Of a stretch of 47,477 nt of DNA, positions 8,554-16,534 are shown piece by piece (positions within the stretch are counted from its first letter, which is position 1; each line of letters begins with the position of its first letter). Both the position numbers and the translations under genes were made by a program. A model generated the notes under the pieces. It made no database searches and was not told the DNA's origin. It was given only the letters and a program-made list of their open reading frames with translations. The stretch comes from JAZMZS01 sp045120955. GTDB lineage: Bacteria; Bacillota; Clostridia; Oscillospirales; CAG-272. The stretch lies in NCBI GenBank assembly GCA_045120955.1, contig JBGVFH010000090.1, forward strand, positions 1 to 47,477. The letters run 5' to 3'.

Positions 8554-9435
8554 TCATTCACCGTCGGACGACTGCGGAGTCTCAAGCGTTATGCGTCCTA
8601 TTTTTGCAGCTCTGAACTCGTCAAGCAGCATATCGGCGCATCTTTTGTGATTGACCTCGCCTCCGCTTTGCAGCAGATGTCTCTTTCTGCCTATCAGCTC
8701 AAAAAGATCGTAACCGTCAAGCATACAAAACTCACTCTTGTCGCCGAGGTTGTATCTTGAACTGAGCATTTCGGGTGCGATGTCGCGCAAGCGCTCGCAC
8801 ATTATCATTGCGATCTCCTCAATCTGAAGAACGTCGTCCTTTATCGCTCCTGTTATCGCAAGGTTTTGTCCTACAGTCGGATTTTCAAATTTCGGCCAAA
8901 GCACACCCGGCATATCGAGCAGATCAAGACCAATGCTTGTGGGTACCCATTGCTTTGAGAGAGTAACGCCGGGTCTGTTCTCGACCTTTGCCTTTTTTGT
9001 GCCTGCGAGCCTGTTTATAAATGATGATTTTCCTACATTCGGAATTCCCACTATCATCGCACGCACATTTTTGCCGATTATTCCTCGTGCCTTCCACGCA
9101 TCGATTTTCTCTTTCATTACTGCGGCGACCGTGCTCTTCAGCTCTCCGATGCCTTCTCCCGTTTGACAGTCGCATATGACACAGTGCCTTTTACGTGCTT
9201 CATAATAGCTTTTCCACTTGCGGCTCACCGACGGGTCTGCGAGTGTTGATTTGTTGAGTATGGTGATTATCGGTTTTTGGCAAACAAGCTCGTCTATCTC
9301 GGGGTTTTTCGAGCTGTAGGGTATTCTCGCATCAAGCACCTCTATTATTATGTCTACGCTTGAAATGTTCTCACGTATCAGACGCTTTGTCTTTGCCATG
9401 TGACCGGGGAACCACTGTATGATGTTACTTTGCAT
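8554..9435 (-). CDS. rbgA: RbgA/YlqF, ribosome-assembly GTPase
   Basis: 293 residues. It is a circularly permuted GTPase needed late in 50S assembly: G4-like NKST comes first (ILNKSTLAD), then G1 GIPNVGKSS (130-138) and G3 DMPG. The N-terminal IIQWFPGHMAKTKR is the family hallmark. It lies nine bases downstream of lepB and one base before rnhB, an order (lepB-rbgA-rnhB) that is common in Firmicutes. Confidence 0.95.
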   Translation of the reverse strand: MQSNIIQWFPGHMAKTKRLIRENISSVDIIIEVLDARIPYSSKNPEIDELVCQKPIITILNKSTLADPSVSRKWKSYYEARKRHCVICDCQTGEGIGELKSTVAAVMKEKIDAWKARGIIGKNVRAMIVGIPNVGKSSFINRLAGTKKAKVENRPGVTLSKQWVPTSIGLDLLDMPGVLWPKFENPTVGQNLAITGAIKDDVLQIEEIAMIMCERLRDIAPEMLSSRYNLGDKSEFCMLDGYDLFELIGRKRHLLQSGGEVNHKRCADMLLDEFRAAKIGRITLETPQSSDGE

Positions 9436-9444
9436 AAGAAAAAC

Positions 9445-10152
9445 TTATCCTGCCTTTCCGAATTTGTTGAGCGGAAAGAGCCGTATGATAACCTTACCTA
9501 TTACATATTCTTCTTTTATACAGCCAAACGCCCTTGAGTCGTAGGATTCGGAACGGTTATCACCCATTACAAACAGACACCCTTCGGGAACCTGCAGGGG
9601 GAAGGTAACTGATGCGTATAGGGATCTGTCGCTGATATAGTTGACATAAGGCTCGTCAAGAGGCTCGGCAAAGGCAAGAGCCTGCTCACTGTCAGCAACA
9701 TATACCTGCCAAGTGGAGAGATTTATGTCTACCCATTGTCCCTCAGTTGCGATAACTCTTTTAACTATAGCGTCACCGTGCTCTTTTCCGATATTTTGCG
9801 GTAACTGGAACACGATGATGTCCATATATTTGTAGTCGTTTGCCAAAGGGGTGATAAGAAGCGTCTCGTTTTCATGCAGAGTGTTTACCATTGAGTCGCC
9901 GACGACTACTGCGGGACGGGCAACGAACGTAAAGAGAATGACCACTGCACAGAAGGAAATGACTATCATCTCCACCCATTCAAATATCTCTTTTATGCCC
10001 TTTGATATCTTTTTCTTTTTTGCGCTGCCTTTTGTGTCGGCAGCGTCCTTGTCCGCCGTCTTGTCCTTTGCGGCGGTGAGAGCCTCGCTCTCTGCCTGTT
10101 GTTTTTCTTCGGGCGTTATGCCGCCGTTTTGTTTGTTGTTCGTTTCCTGCAT
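9445..10152 (-). CDS. lepB: signal peptidase I
   Basis: 235 residues. It removes signal peptides from secreted proteins at the outer face of the membrane. A long charged, alanine/lysine-rich cytoplasmic tail (about 1-58) precedes one membrane segment (about 60-78). The catalytic serine is S87 (GDSMVN) and the general base K131 (AIVKRVIATEG); FVMGDNRSESYDSR is the conserved box D/E. It starts 24 bases after the ApgM-like gene. Confidence 0.95.
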   Translation of the reverse strand: MQETNNKQNGGITPEEKQQAESEALTAAKDKTADKDAADTKGSAKKKKISKGIKEIFEWVEMIVISFCAVVILFTFVARPAVVVGDSMVNTLHENETLLITPLANDYKYMDIIVFQLPQNIGKEHGDAIVKRVIATEGQWVDINLSTWQVYVADSEQALAFAEPLDEPYVNYISDRSLYASVTFPLQVPEGCLFVMGDNRSESYDSRAFGCIKEEYVIGKVIIRLFPLNKFGKAG

Positions 10153-10176
10153 ATAAAACGCCTTTCGATGTTTTTA

Positions 10177-11391
10177 TTACTTTTCTATCATCATGTCAAG
10201 CAGTCTTGTACCGTCAGGGATGTAAAACTCCTTGTCCTCAGCGCTCTGCTCTGTCAGAGACTCAACCCCGTCATGTTCCTCCTTTGAGCTGTAAAGCATG
10301 AAGGGAACAGGCTCACGTGAGTGAGTACGGATAGCAAGAGGAGTGGGATGGTCAGGCAGACACAGAATTTTAAAGTCTTCTCCCGTGGAGCGAAGATACT
10401 CGTATACGGGGCGAAGGATCCTGTCGTCGATATATTCTATCGAGAGCACCTTGTTCTCGACCTCACCTCTGTGACCGCATTCGTCGGGCGCCTCTACATG
10501 AACAAAAACAAAATCGTCACCGTCAGAGAATGCCTTGATAGCCGCGTCTGCTTTTCCTTTGTAATTGGTATGAACGTTACCTGTAGCACCCTCGATGTCA
10601 GGTACCTTTGTGCCGGCGCATATGCCGATGCCTTTTATGAGGTCGACCGCAGAAATGACCGTAGCATCAAGCCCCCATTTTTCCTTGAAGGAGGGAAGAG
10701 AGGGATTTTTTCCGGGAGACCAGAGCCATGCGCTGTTTGCAGGCTTCTGTCCTCTTGCACGTCTTGCCTCGTTTATCGGGTGATGAGCGAGAACGTCGTA
10801 TGAGCTCTTCATAAGCTCGAAAAACTCCTTGCCTGCCTCTCCTTTCGGCAGATACTCTCCGATCTTTTTGCCGATTATGTCATGAGGGGGAGTGAATTTG
10901 AATTTTTCGTCGGCGTTTTTCCATATCAGACAATGGCGGTAGCTGACGCCGGGGTAAAAGTGCTTTACATCGTCTCCCATTGCGGCACCGAGAGCCAAAA
11001 CAAGCTCGCGTGCCTCCTCGCTTGATATTTCGTCTGCGCTGTGGTCGAGCATTATTTTTTCTTCGTAGGGGATAGAGTCATCGTCGCTGACTGTGACGAC
11101 GTTCATTCTTATGGCTGTGTCCTCAGCAGCAAGCTCAATTCCGAGACTTACCGCTTCAAGCGGCGAGCGACCCTTTGAATAAATGAGCGGGTCGTACGAA
11201 AGTATCGCAAGGTTTGCCGTATCAGACTCGGGCTTGAGTCCTTCGGGAACGTTTAGTACGGTACCTACCGTGGATTTCTTTGAAAGTGCATCAAGAGTGG
11301 GCTTTTTTGCGACCTCCATAGGAGTTTTTTTGCCGAGGTCGTCATTTTTACGGTCTGCCATTCCGTCAAAAACAAGAACAAAATATTTCAT
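10177..11391 (-). CDS. ApgM-like phosphoglycerate mutase family protein, putative homoserine kinase
   Basis: 404 residues from the ATG at 11391; the frame is open further upstream, but that sequence is AT-rich leader and promoter. It belongs to the alkaline-phosphatase superfamily, archaeal-type cofactor-independent phosphoglycerate mutase branch: D9 (LVFDGMAD), S56 (PESDTANLAIL), the metal-binding DECGHRGE, and PDHPTPLAIRTHS. One branch of this family has been proposed as an alternative homoserine kinase in bacteria lacking thrB. Co-direction with thrC in the same block supports that, but a mutase activity cannot be excluded from sequence. Confidence 0.8.
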   Translation of the reverse strand: MKYFVLVFDGMADRKNDDLGKKTPMEVAKKPTLDALSKKSTVGTVLNVPEGLKPESDTANLAILSYDPLIYSKGRSPLEAVSLGIELAAEDTAIRMNVVTVSDDDSIPYEEKIMLDHSADEISSEEARELVLALGAAMGDDVKHFYPGVSYRHCLIWKNADEKFKFTPPHDIIGKKIGEYLPKGEAGKEFFELMKSSYDVLAHHPINEARRARGQKPANSAWLWSPGKNPSLPSFKEKWGLDATVISAVDLIKGIGICAGTKVPDIEGATGNVHTNYKGKADAAIKAFSDGDDFVFVHVEAPDECGHRGEVENKVLSIEYIDDRILRPVYEYLRSTGEDFKILCLPDHPTPLAIRTHSREPVPFMLYSSKEEHDGVESLTEQSAEDKEFYIPDGTRLLDMMIEK

Positions 11392-11475
11392 AACAATATC
11401 GCTTTCGTGTATATAATGTTGAATTTTTATAATGTTAAAAATGCAAAAATGCATATTTATTCCACTATATATAAC

Positions 11476-11504
11476 AGTATAACACTTCTTTAATATTATT
11501 ACAA
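11476..11504 (-). promoter_or_regulatory. sigma-A promoter for the apgM-like/lepB/rbgA/.../thrC block
   Basis: On the minus strand: TTGTAA (11499-11504), 17-bp spacer, TATACT (11476-11481). Transcription would begin near 11469, leaving a leader of about 78 bases before the apgM-like ATG. No other strong promoter is obvious in the short gaps downstream until tig. Confidence 0.65.
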
Positions 11505-11619
11505 GACAAATTTGTAACAAACTTTTTATAATTTGGAGCACAAAAAAAGCATTTTTGACATCATTGTGTGCATATATGAGCGTAAAAGGAAAAATATCTA
11601 ATTTTTTTTGAAAAAGGTA

Positions 11620-11648
11620 TTGAAAATAATTTACAATAGTGATATAAT
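11620..11648 (+). promoter_or_regulatory. sigma-A promoter of rplS
   Basis: TTGAAA (11620-11625), a 17-bp spacer and a perfect TATAAT (11643-11648). Transcription should start near 11655. The leader of about 80 bases contains a small hairpin, GGGTATATACCC (11661-11672), and may be a ribosomal-protein leader, but I cannot match it to the known L19 leader by eye. Confidence 0.8.
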
Positions 11649-11735
11649 TACCTTGTTTGTGGGTATATACCCGTAATATAACAGAACAGTCCTCTGCGCA
11701 GCTCTGCATGAATGTTCGGGAAATTAGGAGGAGTC

Positions 11736-12077
11736 ATGGATAAGATTCAGGCTTTTGTAAATGAGCAGATGAAAGAGAATGTTCCTACTCTTAACATTGG
11801 TGATACCGTAAAGGTATACAACAAGATCAAAGAGGGAACAAGAGAAAGAGTACAGTTGTTCGAAGGCACTATTATTGCTAAGCACGGCGGCGGAATATCC
11901 GAGACCTTTACGGTAAGACGTGTTGCTTACGGATGCGGTGTCGAAAAGACATTCCCTGTACACTCCCCCAACGTTGAGAAGGTTGAGATCGTTCGCAGCG
12001 GTAAGGTCAGACGTGCAAAGCTCTACTATGTACGTGACCGTGTGGGTAAGGCAGCTAAGATCAAGGAAAAGATCTAA
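11736..12077 (+). CDS. rplS: 50S ribosomal protein L19
   Basis: 113 residues, normal for L19, which sits at the 30S-50S interface. The N-terminus MDKIQAFVNEQMKENVP and the core GDTVKVYNKIKEG, GTIIAKHGGG and VEKTFPVHSP are diagnostic. The ATG at 11736 has AGGAGGA at 11726-11732; an upstream in-frame start at 11712 adds unrelated residues. It is monocistronic, with its own promoter and terminator, and is not attached to rimM-trmD as in many bacteria. Confidence 0.97.
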   Translation: MDKIQAFVNEQMKENVPTLNIGDTVKVYNKIKEGTRERVQLFEGTIIAKHGGGISETFTVRRVAYGCGVEKTFPVHSPNVEKVEIVRSGKVRRAKLYYVRDRVGKAAKIKEKI

Positions 12078-12097
12078 GCTAAAACAAAACAGCAAAA

Positions 12098-12127
12098 AAA
12101 TGACAAGGTGCAAGCCTTGTCATTTTT
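12098..12127 (+). terminator. rho-independent terminator of rplS
   Basis: TGACAAGG (12101-12108), a 6-base loop, and CCTTGTCA (12115-12122), extended by A/T pairs on both sides and followed by TTTTT. It lies 21 bases past the rplS stop codon. Confidence 0.9.
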
Positions 12128-12151
12128 GCGTTTGTGCCGCAATTTATGTCG

Positions 12152-12187
12152 GATGAACAAACGTGATATGATGAACAAACGTGATAT
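12152..12187 (+). repeat. 18-bp perfect tandem duplication
   Basis: The unit GATGAACAAACGTGATAT occurs twice, head to tail, at 12152-12169 and 12170-12187. The unit length is a multiple of three, so it duplicates six codons (MNKRDM) at the start of the small ORF described next without changing frame. Confidence 0.9.
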
Positions 12188-12242
12188 TCCTCTATCGGCG
12201 GCTCTGCTTGGGTTTTCAAGCTCATATTTGATCTGCTTTTAA
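12153..12242 (+). CDS. possible 29-residue micro-ORF
   Basis: An ATG-to-TAA frame begins in the tandem repeat (MNKRDM repeated) and ends in a hydrophobic stretch (AALLGFSSSYLICF). Its end overlaps a hairpin with a U-tract. The start has no good Shine-Dalgarno sequence and the gap lies past the rplS terminator, so expression is doubtful. I do not recognise the peptide. The hydrophobic C-terminus would suit a membrane or exported peptide, but this is only a candidate. Confidence 0.2.
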   Translation: MNKRDMMNKRDIPLSAALLGFSSSYLICF

Positions 12243-12253
12243 GAGCCGTTTTT
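12199..12253 (+). terminator. hairpin plus T-tract after the micro-ORF
   Basis: CGGCTCT (12199-12205) pairs with AGAGCCG (12242-12248), followed by TTTTT. The 36-base loop is long for a classical terminator, so it is only a candidate. It would act in the plus direction, 15 bases before the 3' end of the converging GNAT-like gene. Confidence 0.35.
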
Positions 12254-12267
12254 ATATCGTCGACAGT

Positions 12268-12660
12268 TTAGCGGCAATGCCCGTCGCACTTGCCGTCAAA
12301 AAAGCCGTCGAGATCTACGAAAAATCCGCCGTCCTCGGTACGCTTGAAGCCGCAAGCGAGAATTATCGTTTCGCTTGATGCATCGGGGGCACATTTTGCC
12401 TTGTGTGTACCGTGAAGGTCTATATAATTAAGTACCCCTCTTCCCATGATAATGAGTGCCTCAGCATCCGAGATACCGTCACGAGTGCGCAGATCCTTTA
12501 TGTAAGCGGTACCGTTAGCGCATATAAACTGACATATACCGACAAATTTTTCGTTTTCATAGCAGGAAAAAGCATCGTATTCCTCGTTATATTCAGCGCC
12601 GCAGAGACCGCATAGATACTCCTGCATTTCCTCATCGGGTATTTTCTTTATTATAAGCAT
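12268..12660 (-). CDS. small GNAT-like acetyltransferase, hypothetical
   Basis: 130 residues. The order of predicted strands (FSCYENEKFVGICQF, then AYIKDLRTRDG), a helix (SDAEALIIMGRGVLNYID) and the late CGFKRTEDGGFFVDLD segment resembles a short GCN5-related N-acetyltransferase, but the acetyl-CoA loop is not textbook. The C-terminus is cysteine-rich (GKCDGHC). It is the last gene of the long minus-strand block, 27 bases after rluB. Substrate unknown. Confidence 0.55.
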   Translation of the reverse strand: MLIIKKIPDEEMQEYLCGLCGAEYNEEYDAFSCYENEKFVGICQFICANGTAYIKDLRTRDGISDAEALIIMGRGVLNYIDLHGTHKAKCAPDASSETIILACGFKRTEDGGFFVDLDGFFDGKCDGHCR

Positions 12661-12687
12661 TAAATAAACCTAATTCCTTTCCGAGCC

Positions 12688-13404
12688 TCAGAGCGACCTG
12701 ATGTATGCTATCTCATCGGGGGTAAGTACTCTGTATCTGCCCATAGACAGCCTTCCTAACTCAAGCTTTCCGATGCTGACTCTTTTGAGTCTGCATACGT
12801 TGAGTGATGCCGCCTCGCATATGCGGCGTATTTCTCTGTTTTTCCCCTCTGTCATCTCGAACATAATAACGCTTTTTTTGTCGCCCTGAGAGAGCACCTC
12901 GACATTTTTCGCTCTTAGTGCCTGTCCGTCAGAATAAACTGTCGATGAAATGGTTTTGAGCGCATCATCGTCAACCTGCCCGCTGACGATAACGATATAC
13001 TGCTTTGATATCATGTTTCTCGGGTGAGTGAGCTTGTTTGCGGTCTGTCCGTCATTTGTAAGAAGCAAGAGTCCCTCTGAGTTGTAGTCAAGTCTGCCGA
13101 CGGGATATACACGTTCTTTAACTCCGTGAAGCAGCTCCGTTACGCACTTTCTGCCTTTTTCATCCGAAAGGGAAGTGATATATCCGCGGGGCTTGTTGAG
13201 CATATAGTATGAATATTCCCTGTAGGTTGGGCGGATCACTCTGCCTCTGTATTTTATTATATCCTTTTCGGGGTCTATCTTCTGACCGATAAGCGCAGGC
13301 GCACCGTTAACGGTGATTTCACCTCCATCAATAGCTGCTTCTGCAGCTCTGCGTGAGAGAACGCCGCAGTCGGTAAAATATTTTTGAATTCTTATCTGTT
13401 CCAT
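12688..13404 (-). CDS. rluB: RsuA/RluB-family pseudouridine synthase
   Basis: 238 residues. An N-terminal S4 RNA-binding domain (IRIQKYFTDCGVLSRRAAE) is followed by the catalytic domain: MLNKPRGYITS and GRLDYNSEGLLLLTNDG, whose aspartate near residue 104 is the nucleophile. It converts specific uridines of rRNA to pseudouridine. The position after scpB-gerW-dacF is typical of rluB in Clostridia; the target base (23S versus 16S) is inferred from context. Confidence 0.9.
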   Translation of the reverse strand: MEQIRIQKYFTDCGVLSRRAAEAAIDGGEITVNGAPALIGQKIDPEKDIIKYRGRVIRPTYREYSYYMLNKPRGYITSLSDEKGRKCVTELLHGVKERVYPVGRLDYNSEGLLLLTNDGQTANKLTHPRNMISKQYIVIVSGQVDDDALKTISSTVYSDGQALRAKNVEVLSQGDKKSVIMFEMTEGKNREIRRICEAASLNVCRLKRVSIGKLELGRLSMGRYRVLTPDEIAYIRSL

Positions 13405-13474
13405 TTTTAATATGTACGGCTCTCGCCGTTCTTTCTTTTATTATTTCTTTCCTTAAAATATATTATAGTATTGC

Positions 13475-14563
13475 TTACTGTATCGTTTCTACGGTATGCG
13501 AGGACACAATGGGCGAGCTTGCGACAAGCTCTTCGTTGCAGTAATACAGATTTCTGCCTATGACCGAGCTTTCTCTGACGGGAGAGTAGAGAAAACGGGG
13601 ACACTCGCACACGACTTTGATGCTGTCAAGCTCTCCTTTTTTTACGGTTATCATAACATCCTCCGATGTTGCACACACAAACCCTGCTCCGTCTCCTATA
13701 ACGGGGACAAATCTTGACAGCCCATTTATGCTCGATGCGCTGACCGCCTCATAATTTTCAAAGCCCCAGTCAAGCATATTTTCGTGCTCGTTCCAATCGT
13801 CATGCGAATGAAGCGTTACCGCCACGAGCTGAAGACCGTCACGGCAGGCTGAGGACACAAGACATCTGCCGCTGGATTTTGTGTATCCTGTTTTTACGCC
13901 GTTTGCTCCTTGGTAAAGACTGAGCATCTTGTTGTGATTTGAAAAATATCTGACCTTACCGTCGGCACTTTGTATTTTTGCGTTTTTCGTTGCGGTGATC
14001 TTACGGATACATTCGTTTTTAAGTGCGTGCGAGGATATTACGGCAAGCTCGCGTGCACTCGTATAATGCTCGCTGTCGGGCAAGCCGTGCGGATTTTTAA
14101 AATTTGAATTTACAAGTCCCAGCTCTTTTGCATATTGATTCATCAAAACAGCAAAGCCCTCAATGCTTTTGCCTATATTTATCGCTATTGCGGCAGCGGC
14201 ATCGTTTGCGCTTTGCAAAAGCATTGCATACAACAGCGACTCGAGTGTATATACCTCACCCTCGCAAAGACACGCACTTGTCCCCTCTATTCCTACAGCC
14301 TCTTTGGGGACAGCCATTTCTGCCTGAGGATCAAAATACCGAAGCGCTGTAAGCGCCGTCATTATTTTTGTTGTGCTTGCCATCGGCAGGCGTTTGTCGG
14401 CATTTTTTTCGTACAGCGCACGGTTGGAATTACATTCAATGAGTATCGCCGCCTCGGCAGTTGCGGCATTTGCCGCATATGCGTGAGTACAAAACGCAAG
14501 CATGGACACAATTACTGCCATCGCTGTGCAAACAGCCTTTATGTGTGATCTATAAATAAACAT
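13475..14563 (-). CDS. dacF: D-alanyl-D-alanine carboxypeptidase (DacF/PBP5 family)
   Basis: 362 residues. A signal peptide (charged start, hydrophobic core, cleavage near AYA-AN at about 30) exports it. The penicillin-binding motifs are S63-T-T-K66 (MASTTKIM), SAN (QSANDAAAA) and KTG (VKTGYTKSSGR). It trims the terminal D-alanine of the peptidoglycan stem peptide. The neighbourhood with gerW and DUF2953 is that of sporulation-linked DacF. A C-terminal PBP5-type domain is present. Confidence 0.92.
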   Translation of the reverse strand: MFIYRSHIKAVCTAMAVIVSMLAFCTHAYAANAATAEAAILIECNSNRALYEKNADKRLPMASTTKIMTALTALRYFDPQAEMAVPKEAVGIEGTSACLCEGEVYTLESLLYAMLLQSANDAAAAIAINIGKSIEGFAVLMNQYAKELGLVNSNFKNPHGLPDSEHYTSARELAVISSHALKNECIRKITATKNAKIQSADGKVRYFSNHNKMLSLYQGANGVKTGYTKSSGRCLVSSACRDGLQLVAVTLHSHDDWNEHENMLDWGFENYEAVSASSINGLSRFVPVIGDGAGFVCATSEDVMITVKKGELDSIKVVCECPRFLYSPVRESSVIGRNLYYCNEELVASSPIVSSHTVETIQ

Positions 14564-14614
14564 AGCTTTACCTCTGTAAAATATTCTTTATTATTTTTTA
14601 CAGAGGCAGAGCTG

Positions 14615-15067
14615 TTATTCACCTGCGTCTTCGGTACTTTCAGGTGCTTCTTCTTCTGTTTTCTTCTTTTGGAAAACAGCTTTTATTTTTTCAAGAATAT
14701 CCGGTGTGCGCTCGACCAAGGATGCAATTTTATCGACAGAATCGCCGCCCGGATTTGCAATAGTGATAAGCTCGACCTTGCCATCTGCGCTTACCGTCAA
14801 AAATCCGACCGGTGTGACCGAAACGCCGGTTCCGCCGCCACCGCCGAAGTTCTGCGGCATTGACGCTTTGGTGTTTGCGCTGTCGTTTTTCTTTGACGAG
14901 TAGTCCAGACCGCCGCTGACATAGCCTATCGTGATCTTTGAGACCGGAATGATAGTTGTTCCTGCATTTGTGCTGATGGGTTCTCCTATAACCGTCTGTG
15001 CATCCACAAGCTCTCTTATTTTAGAGAGGGAAGTGGATATCATATCGTTCATTTTTCCTTCTGCCAT
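14615..15067 (-). CDS. gerW: GerW/YtfJ family sporulation protein
   Basis: 150 residues. The hallmarks are ISTSLSKIRELVDAQTVIGEPI, TTIIPVSKI, a glycine-rich NFGGGGGTGVSVTPVGFL, and a C-terminal segment ending in acidic residues. In Bacillus the family is linked to spore germination. Relatives also occur in non-spore-formers, so this gene alone does not prove sporulation. It lies between DUF2953 and dacF, a conserved order. Confidence 0.88.
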   Translation of the reverse strand: MAEGKMNDMISTSLSKIRELVDAQTVIGEPISTNAGTTIIPVSKITIGYVSGGLDYSSKKNDSANTKASMPQNFGGGGGTGVSVTPVGFLTVSADGKVELITIANPGGDSVDKIASLVERTPDILEKIKAVFQKKKTEEEAPESTEDAGE

Positions 15068-15097
15068 GATGTATCCTTTCGATTGTTTATTTATTGT

Positions 15098-15790
15098 TTA
15101 TTTATTGTTTGCCTGTTTTAAAAATCTTTCTTTTACAAATTTGTACGCAATGCTAAAGGCAATATCTATTGCCTGCCAAACTCGCATAGATGCTGCCAAT
15201 TTTATGTTAACGCTCGGCTTTGTTGCGAAAAAATCCGCATTTACCGCAATGTCCTTGTCTTCTTTTGGGCAGAGATTTGTTATATTGTCAAGCAGCTCTA
15301 CGAGATACGCAACGCTTTGACATACGATACCGTAAAAAATTGCCGTTGAGGCGGGGTCCTCTCCCGCAACGGTTACGTGTACTCTTGTGATGTCCAAATG
15401 AAGGTGCTTGCCGAATTTTGCAAAAAATGTTTGTGCAAGCTTTCTCACGAGCAAAACGATATCCGTTATGTCGGACAAAGTCATTTTTTCCTTCTTCCCA
15501 TCCTGAGCGGAGGTTTTTTTCTGTTTTTTTGCTTGCTTGCTTGCTTTTTTCTTCTGCTTTGACTCTGATTTTTTCTTTTCCTTCTCAGCCAACCGTTTGA
15601 AACGTTTGGTGCTGTAGTCCTTTAGTCTTATTCGTTTTTTCTCTTTAGGGTAGAGACGGAGCTTGAAAAAAAGAATTTTCAGATATACCCTTGCTCCCTC
15701 GTCCGCTTCAATTATGACCGAAGCACGAAGAAACATGAGTGAGCCAAGCAGCAAGAGTATTATTCCTAAAACAATAAGGAAGATATACAT
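15098..15790 (-). CDS. DUF2953 membrane-anchored protein
   Basis: 230 residues. One N-terminal membrane helix (about 1-25) is followed by a short beta-rich segment, a very lysine-rich stretch (about 50-105), and a conserved C-terminal region (RVHVTVAGEDPASTAIFYG). Genes of this family sit between scpB and gerW in many spore-forming Firmicutes; no biochemical role is known to me. The lysine-rich linker could contact nucleic acid or membrane lipid, which is speculation. Confidence 0.82.
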   Translation of the reverse strand: MYIFLIVLGIILLLLGSLMFLRASVIIEADEGARVYLKILFFKLRLYPKEKKRIRLKDYSTKRFKRLAEKEKKKSESKQKKKASKQAKKQKKTSAQDGKKEKMTLSDITDIVLLVRKLAQTFFAKFGKHLHLDITRVHVTVAGEDPASTAIFYGIVCQSVAYLVELLDNITNLCPKEDKDIAVNADFFATKPSVNIKLAASMRVWQAIDIAFSIAYKFVKERFLKQANNK

Positions 15791-15848
15791 TTTGCCACCT
15801 CGGTAATTTTGGTGTACGGATAATTATTATTTGCAAAAAATTGCATAT

Positions 15849-16499
15849 TTACTCTGTTTTATCCGTTTGAGCCGCACCGCTGTTTTCACCGAAGACACTA
15901 TCGGTGCTTTCTTGCGGTTTTTCCTGTTCTATCTCGTCGATAGTCATGTTTTCAAATGCTCCGACCGCATGCCCTATCTCAGATACGTCGGGCAGCTCTG
16001 AGATCGAGCTTATGCCGAATACACGGAGAAAGTCAGGAGTCGTTCCGTATAGCATAGGTCTGCCGGGGGCATCGACTCTGCCCTTTGGCTCTATGAGTCC
16101 TCGGTCGAGCAGGCTGTTTACCGCATATGTCGAGTCAACACCTCGTACCGTATCAACATATGTACGTGTGACGGGCTGATTGTATGCTATAACAGCAAGC
16201 GTCTCAATAGATGAGTTCGACAAATTTCCGCCTCGTCTTATGTCAAGAGCCTCTTTGATATAGGCGGAATATTCCGCTTTTGTGCACAGCTGAGCACATT
16301 CGTCCATAGCGAGCATAATTATAGCTCTGTCACAGGCGTTGTATTCCTTTGCGTATTCTGTGATAAAATCCTTTGTTTTTTTGGGAGTAAGACCAAAAAG
16401 GCGAGAAAGCTTTTCATATGTCATCGGATGTCCCGCTGCAAAAAGCACTGCCTCGGTCGTTTTCTTCATTTCTTTTATGTCTGTGACAGGTTCAGTCAT
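15849..16499 (-). CDS. scpB: ScpB, condensin accessory subunit
   Basis: 216 residues. ScpB is a double winged-helix protein that, with ScpA, closes the SMC ring for chromosome segregation. The N-terminal EAVLFAAGHPMTYEKLSRLF and the middle SIETLAVIAYNQPVTR / VRGVDSTYAVNSLLDRGLIE are diagnostic. The acidic C-terminus is variable. It follows scpA by 35 bases; smc itself lies about 17 kb away on the other strand. Confidence 0.95.
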   Translation of the reverse strand: MTEPVTDIKEMKKTTEAVLFAAGHPMTYEKLSRLFGLTPKKTKDFITEYAKEYNACDRAIIMLAMDECAQLCTKAEYSAYIKEALDIRRGGNLSNSSIETLAVIAYNQPVTRTYVDTVRGVDSTYAVNSLLDRGLIEPKGRVDAPGRPMLYGTTPDFLRVFGISSISELPDVSEIGHAVGAFENMTIDEIEQEKPQESTDSVFGENSGAAQTDKTE

Positions 16500-16534
16500 T
16501 TGTTTACCTCGCCTTTAAACTTGTGTTTATAATA

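Larger units (their letters stand above)
11392..11735. other. 344-bp divergent regulatory region between apgM-like gene and rplS
   Basis: This A/T-rich stretch holds no credible gene. It contains the two divergent promoters annotated separately, a palindrome ACAAATTTGT (11506-11515) just upstream of the minus promoter, and repeats in the minus leader: TATAATGTT at 11412 and 11428, and AAAAATGC twice in tandem at 11437-11452. The rplS 5' leader occupies the last ~80 bases. Confidence 0.7.

Noticed and set aside
11392..11709. N-terminal extension of the apgM-like protein (to 510 residues)
   Set aside because: The extra frame covers A/T-rich promoter and leader DNA, including the -10 and -35 of this block, and has no family match; the ATG at 11391 gives the normal N-terminus.
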